From: Akkermansiaceae bacterium UBA7890
GTDB taxonomy: Bacteria > Verrucomicrobiota > Verrucomicrobiia > Verrucomicrobiales > Akkermansiaceae
Direction: 5' to 3'
DNA: 8,681 nt
Assembly: GCA_002501065.1 (NCBI GenBank)
Contig: DLRK01000090.1
Span: 1-8,681 of the forward strand
In this document: positions 6,300-8,681 of the stretch, piece by piece
Numbering within the stretch: the stretch's first letter is position 1
How the letters are laid out: each line of letters opens with the position of its first letter
Notes under the pieces: generated by a model
Told to the model about the DNA's origin: nothing
The model's database searches: none
The model's input: only the letters and a program-made list of their open reading frames with translations
Program-made: the position numbers and the translations under genes

Positions 6300-8186
6300 G
6301 ACCTGCCGCCAAAAGAAACTTCACAAGTCGCCGGTGTCCGGCGTGGTGATGTATCCATTCGCCACCAGGAGATCGTCCCAGCCATCGTTGTTGATATCGG
6401 CGAACATGGAACTCCACGCCCAACGGCCCATCGTGACGCCCAACGGTTCGCTGGCATCCGCGAAGCCCTCGTCATCTTGCAGCAACAGGGTGTTACCCCG
6501 TGCAAACCGCAGAAGAGCCTCCTTGACGTCCTTCGTCGATCCAGGACTGAATTCCTCCTGGGGCGCAATGCGCTTGCCCGCCGCGGAGAACATATTGGCA
6601 ATGTAGAGGTCCATGCGCCCATCGCGATTCACGTCTCCCCAAGACACCGACATGCCCGAGGCCCGGTCCTCGCCCTGCACCGTGGCGGCGATGTCGGTAA
6701 AATGTCCGCCCTCGTTGCGAAAGAGATTGTTGCGCCCGAAGTCGTTGGCGACATAGAGGTCCTGATCGCCGTCGTTGTCAAAATCCTCCCAGGCCGCCGC
6801 CAGGCTGAAGCGACGGTTGTTGACATCGAGTCCCGATTCTTCCGTGACGTCCTGGAGTTTCCACTCCTCTCCCTCGATTTCGTTTCGGAAGAAATAATTG
6901 CGCCCCGCATTGTTCGCGTCGTGGTAGACGAACCGCCCCCCCGAACCGATCACCGTCGCACCCGCATCCAGGTCCAGGTCACCCCGACTATAGTGACAGA
7001 CGTAGAGATCGAGATCACGATCGTTGTCGAAGTCGGTCGCCGAGATTCCCATCGATCCGATCCCCGTCTCCAGGACCGTCATCACCTCGAACCGACCCGA
7101 TCCGTCATTTCGAGCGAGCACGAGACGTGCGTAGGTCGCCACCGCCAGGTCCTGGTCTCCATCGTTGTCGAGATCGACCAGGAGGGCCGCGCGGGACGAC
7201 TCCACCCAACCGGTTCCCGATTCCATCGTAGCGTCGCGCAGAGTCCCGTCTGGATTCTGCAGGAAGAGGCGGTTGGGGAGTCCCCTGGCCTGGCAAAGAT
7301 ACAAATCGTCCAGGCCGTCTCCATTAACGTCCCCCAACGCGGTCCCGGGAGTGCCCAGCATGATCATCTGCCGCGTATCCTGGATCCGCGGCAGCCAGTG
7401 GGTGGCGCCAAAGAGCAGCTGATCCTGAAAGCTTTGACAGGAGCCCAGGACCGATTCGGTGCAGTCGCTGAAGAGGCTCTTCGGCGCGCTGCTCTGCTCA
7501 AAACGATCAACCCGCACGGCAGCGATCCTGGCATCGCTGCCCTCGTCGGAAACTCGCCACTCGATGGTCCACTCCGAATGCTGCTCCGATCGTCCGCTCA
7601 CACCGATCCGGGCGCACTCAACCAGTTGCCTGGAAACTGCCTGCTCTCCATCCGCACGAATCCCGATCACCTTGAACTTACAGCGCAACTTCCCGTCCTC
7701 AGACCCAAGGCTCGCTCTCAACTCCTGAAGCGACTCTTCAAGACCAGCCACTCCGGAAAACTCCAGTTTCTTCGAAGGAGTCCCCCGGCGAACTTGGATC
7801 CCATTGCTATCAAACACTCCGGTAAGAGAGGTCGGAACCAGGTGAGTCCCTCTGAAGTCCGTGGCGACGATGCTCGCGAGGGATTCCGCGCTCAGTTCGC
7901 CACTGACAATCCGCTCCGACAATTCATCCAACTGCTTCTTGAACGCTGCATTCAACACCTCACTGTCCCAACCATCCGCCGCGGGATCGTCCAGCTTCTG
8001 CCACTCCTTCTTCGCTGAAGTCACCGAGGCAATACCATCGTTGACAGCCGGAGCATCCTTCGGCGGCGACCCCACCCCTCCCATCGCATTCGCGTCATCA
8101 TCTGGCAGAACGAGACGCCAGACAACAATTGTCGCAATCACGACAATGCACGCCAACAGGCCGAGCACTTTGTATCCAGCTTTCAT
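4296..8186 (-). CDS. Candidate selenoprotein: FG-GAP propeller, ASPIC/UnbV, TlpA-like thioredoxin and TPR fusion, read through an in-frame UGA
   Basis: From the ATG at 8186 to the TAG at 4298 the frame is open for 1296 residues apart from one TGA (codon 622). Order: membrane anchor (about 7-27); a region of unknown fold (60-235, possibly NTF2-like); FG-GAP loops starting at residues 286, 338, 385, 468, 518, 597 and 704; ASPIC/UnbV (about 747-819); thioredoxin domain with WCAPC (C894, C897); and about seven TPRs (1042-1279). The TGA falls in TGDL-x-SFFWRQVV, inside the propeller between its last two calcium loops, so both sides belong to one domain. A SECIS-like hairpin follows 11 bases later. 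The best reading is selenocysteine insertion. The protein would be anchored in the inner membrane facing outward, and the CxxC suggests thiol-disulfide chemistry; substrate unknown. A strong GAGGA ribosome site precedes the ATG, and a hairpin follows the stop. Alternatives are a recent nonsense mutation, a sequencing error, or plain readthrough. Confidence 0.77.
6293..6309 (-). promoter_or_regulatory. Bacterial SECIS-like stem-loop 11 bases after the UGA
   Basis: In the mRNA, GCGGCA and UGUCGC pair over six consecutive base pairs (one G-U) around the five-base loop GGUCG. After a G-A mismatch, three more pairs (UUU with GAA, one wobble) can extend it below. Known bacterial SECIS elements place a small apical loop, with G in its first two positions, roughly 16-37 bases after the UGA; here the first loop G is base 18. 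The E. coli fdhF element, recalled from the literature, also starts its hairpin 11 bases after UGA and shares the core GCAGGUC with a GG-starting loop. The bulged U of fdhF is absent; a G-U pair sits nearby. SelB would be the reader. The arms also encode W-R-Q-V-V-S, so protein conservation could contribute to the likeness. Confidence 0.68.
6321..6323 (-). other. In-frame UGA, candidate selenocysteine codon 622
   Basis: This TGA is the only stop in the 1297-codon frame before the terminal TAG. Codons on both sides encode recognisable parts of the same FG-GAP/ASPIC protein. The context is GAC TTG TGA AGT TTC TTT TGG, giving D-L-U-S-F-F-W. The 11-base spacing to the next hairpin is as in the E. 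coli fdhF selenocysteine site (from memory). No second Cys or Sec lies within a CxxU-type distance, so the residue is not in a classic redox pair in sequence; any partner must come from folding or from the thioredoxin domain. Confidence 0.72.
6321..8186 (-). CDS. Upstream segment of the candidate selenoprotein (product if UGA acts as stop): membrane-anchored FG-GAP repeat protein
   Basis: If the TGA terminates, this 621-residue product results. It starts MKAGYKVLGLLACIVVIATI: a lysine-bearing N-terminus and a hydrophobic stretch running well past C13. The LLAC text is thus probably part of a membrane anchor and not a lipobox. A polar linker (28-60) leads to a mixed alpha/beta region (60-235) that I cannot assign. 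Six FG-GAP calcium loops follow: DVNGDGLDD 286, DLDNDGDQD 338, DFDNDRDLD 385 (Arg replaces the usual Gly), DFDNDGDQD 468, DVNRDGRMD 518, DINNDGWDD 597. The segment stops seven residues after LLVANGYITT, in the middle of the propeller, with no ASPIC domain. That would be an incomplete fold for this family and argues against it being the full natural product. Confidence 0.6.
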   Translation of the reverse strand: MKAGYKVLGLLACIVVIATIVVWRLVLPDDDANAMGGVGSPPKDAPAVNDGIASVTSAKKEWQKLDDPAADGWDSEVLNAAFKKQLDELSERIVSGELSAESLASIVATDFRGTHLVPTSLTGVFDSNGIQVRRGTPSKKLEFSGVAGLEESLQELRASLGSEDGKLRCKFKVIGIRADGEQAVSRQLVECARIGVSGRSEQHSEWTIEWRVSDEGSDARIAAVRVDRFEQSSAPKSLFSDCTESVLGSCQSFQDQLLFGATHWLPRIQDTRQMIMLGTPGTALGDVNGDGLDDLYLCQARGLPNRLFLQNPDGTLRDATMESGTGWVESSRAALLVDLDNDGDQDLAVATYARLVLARNDGSGRFEVMTVLETGIGSMGISATDFDNDRDLDLYVCHYSRGDLDLDAGATVIGSGGRFVYHDANNAGRNYFFRNEIEGEEWKLQDVTEESGLDVNNRRFSLAAAWEDFDNDGDQDLYVANDFGRNNLFRNEGGHFTDIAATVQGEDRASGMSVSWGDVNRDGRMDLYIANMFSAAGKRIAPQEEFSPGSTKDVKEALLRFARGNTLLLQDDEGFADASEPLGVTMGRWAWSSMFADINNDGWDDLLVANGYITTPDTGDL

Positions 8187-8195
8187 CGAATCTCG

Positions 8196-8200
8196 TCCTC
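8196..8200 (-). promoter_or_regulatory. Ribosome binding site GAGGA of the candidate selenoprotein gene
   Basis: GAGGA on the minus strand lies 9 bases before the ATG at 8186. It fixes that start, which also produces the membrane anchor at the N-terminus. The downstream GTG at 6299 has no site of comparable quality. Confidence 0.65.
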
Positions 8201-8292
8201 AGCTTGGCGGAAAGGTGACTGGATGGCCAATGGATTCCACACCGCCGGAACACCTCCATCGCGAGGCCACTCTGCTCTTGTCGCCCGGTATC

Positions 8293-8320
8293 GGAAAGAG
8301 AGGAAAGAGAGGAAGGGAGA
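8293..8320 (+). repeat. Purine tract: three tandem copies of a 9-10 base unit
   Basis: The unit GGAAAGAGA occurs twice exactly, followed by GGAAGGGAGA, giving 28 uninterrupted purines on the plus strand. On the transcribed minus strand this is a C/U-rich stretch. It lies in the gap upstream of the candidate selenoprotein gene, just beyond the hairpin that follows the right-edge gene. Function unknown. Confidence 0.6.
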
Positions 8321-8330
8321 CGATCAGATC

Positions 8331-8347
8331 GGGATCCTACGGATCCC
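8331..8347 (-). terminator. Perfect 7-bp hairpin after the right-edge gene
   Basis: GGGATCC, a three-base loop, and GGATCCC form a perfect inverted repeat starting 10 bases past the TGA of the right-edge minus-strand gene. No U-run follows, only a C/U-rich stretch, so it is either a weak terminator or an mRNA 3'-end stabiliser. Its position mirrors the hairpin at the end of the candidate selenoprotein gene, which also lacks a U-run. Confidence 0.45.
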
Positions 8348-8356
8348 TGCGCGAGA

Positions 8357-8681
8357 TCAAGGAACAGTCACGCTGACGTCATCTATGTAGAGGCCGGCTT
8401 GCGGATTGTTGGTGACGTCGTCGGTTGCCAGGATGAATTCGATCTTCACCATCTTACCGGCCACTTCGGCAGGAAGTTTGATGCTCACCTCTTCCCAATC
8501 ATTGGTGGTGCCGTCGAAGGTTTCCTCCAGCACGGCGATCTCGGAATCGTCGGCCGCGTCCAGGACGCGGACCCTGCCCCAGTCGAAACCTGTTTCGATG
8601 TCGTAGAAGCGCCAGAAGGTCAAGGTGGCTCCCGCCGCGGTGGTGAGATTGATAGAGGGCGAGCGCAGGAAAACCCCGGTC
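8357..8681 (-). CDS. C-terminal end of an extracellular protein with a jelly-roll (MAM/galactose-binding-like) domain
   Basis: The frame is open from the right edge to the TGA and gives the last 107 residues of a protein whose start is outside the window. It reads as one beta-sandwich domain: LRSPSINLTTAAGATLTFW near the edge, then FYDIETGFDWGRVRVLDA, then DWEEVSIKLP, KIEFILATD and the closing strand GLYIDDVSVTVP at the very C-terminus. Strand pairs of the type 'sl..Fw...di...D.grV.vl' and a final 'yIDDVsv' are typical of MAM, choice-of-anchor and immune-inhibitor-A-like domains of secreted proteins. It is a binding module, so the function of the whole protein cannot be judged. The TTG at 8623 is not a real start: the fold clearly extends upstream of it. 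The gene is co-oriented with the candidate selenoprotein gene, 170 bases upstream of it, with a hairpin between. Confidence 0.75.
   Translation of the reverse strand, partial: TGVFLRSPSINLTTAAGATLTFWRFYDIETGFDWGRVRVLDAADDSEIAVLEETFDGTTNDWEEVSIKLPAEVAGKMVKIEFILATDDVTNNPQAGLYIDDVSVTVP

Larger units (their letters stand above)
8187..8356 (-). other. Intergenic region upstream of the candidate selenoprotein gene
   Basis: The 170 bases hold the hairpin, the purine tract and the GAGGA ribosome site annotated separately. I do not see a convincing -35/-10 pair on the minus strand, so the promoter remains unplaced. A hairpin plus a gap of this size suggests the downstream gene has its own promoter instead of depending on readthrough. 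Confidence 0.5.

Noticed and set aside
6299..6323. Two independent genes in an operon, the second starting at the GTG (6299).
   Set aside because: The two parts are in the same frame, only 21 bases of sense codons (SFFWRQV) separate the TGA from the GTG, and there is no properly spaced Shine-Dalgarno site. The break would split one FG-GAP/ASPIC domain. It is kept as an alternative only.
6290..6330. Programmed frameshift as the explanation for the split gene.
   Set aside because: No frame change is needed: both halves are in one frame, and there is no classic slippery heptamer. The TTTCTTTT run does not fit the usual pattern.
5982..8018. A long open frame on the plus strand (678 codons) opposite the candidate selenoprotein gene.
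   Set aside because: It is antisense to well-supported FG-GAP coding sequence. Its translation is rich in Arg, Ile, Val and Glu in patterns that mirror Asp/Gly-loop codons, and it matches no domain. It is a shadow of GC-rich coding bias.
8144..8186. Lipoprotein signal (LLAC at residues 10-13) in the candidate selenoprotein.
   Set aside because: The hydrophobic stretch continues for about 14 residues after the Cys, as in a transmembrane anchor, whereas lipoproteins become polar after the Cys.
1..8681. CRISPR arrays, insertion sequences, tRNA or rRNA genes.
   Set aside because: I saw no regularly spaced direct repeats, transposase text, terminal inverted repeats or cloverleaf-like sequences. 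The only repeats are coding calcium loops and the short purine tract.

Overview
The window looks like chromosomal DNA from a GC-rich bacterium. The genes are large exported or membrane-anchored proteins with FG-GAP/VCBS calcium-loop repeats, ASPIC/UnbV domains, thioredoxin and TPR modules. This combination is typical of the Planctomycetota-Verrucomicrobiota-Chlamydiota group, most likely Verrucomicrobiota or Planctomycetota. That placement is inferred from protein families, since no rRNA or tRNA gene is present.

Layout: (1) The left edge holds the start of a secreted protein on the minus strand, running off the window. Its start codon overlaps the stop of a five-codon mini-ORF that has the better ribosome binding site. 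(2) A 260-base divergent intergenic region carries a TTGACA-type candidate promoter facing right. (3) A 1218-codon plus-strand gene encodes an exported protein with two FG-GAP/ASPIC modules in tandem. (4) A 36-base gap between convergent genes contains a 10-bp stem hairpin that probably ends both transcripts. (5) On the minus strand, bases 8186 down to 4296 form one continuous 1297-codon reading frame, interrupted only by one in-frame TGA at 6323-6321. (6) A 170-base gap has a hairpin and a purine-tract tandem repeat. (7) The right edge holds the C-terminal end of another extracellular protein, also on the minus strand.

The main result is item 5. Conventional gene calling would split this frame into two proteins (621 and 667 aa). 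The split falls inside a single FG-GAP/ASPIC domain, in the stretch TGDL-(TGA)-SFFWRQVV. The downstream half has no ribosome binding site. Eleven bases after the TGA begins a 6-bp hairpin, GCGGCA-GGUCG-UGUCGC, whose loop starts with GG and which has the same spacing and GCAGGUC core as the classical Escherichia coli fdhF SECIS element. The best reading is a selenoprotein of 1296 residues with selenocysteine at position 622. Its order is membrane anchor, N-terminal domain, FG-GAP propeller, ASPIC/UnbV, TlpA-like thioredoxin with a WCAPC site, and about seven TPRs. I know of no characterised selenoprotein with this architecture. The selA, selB, selC and selD genes it would need are not in the window.

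The two large genes are related in their FG-GAP/ASPIC modules and lie tail to tail. All four genes appear to act at or outside the cytoplasmic membrane. No mobile element, CRISPR array or RNA gene was found.
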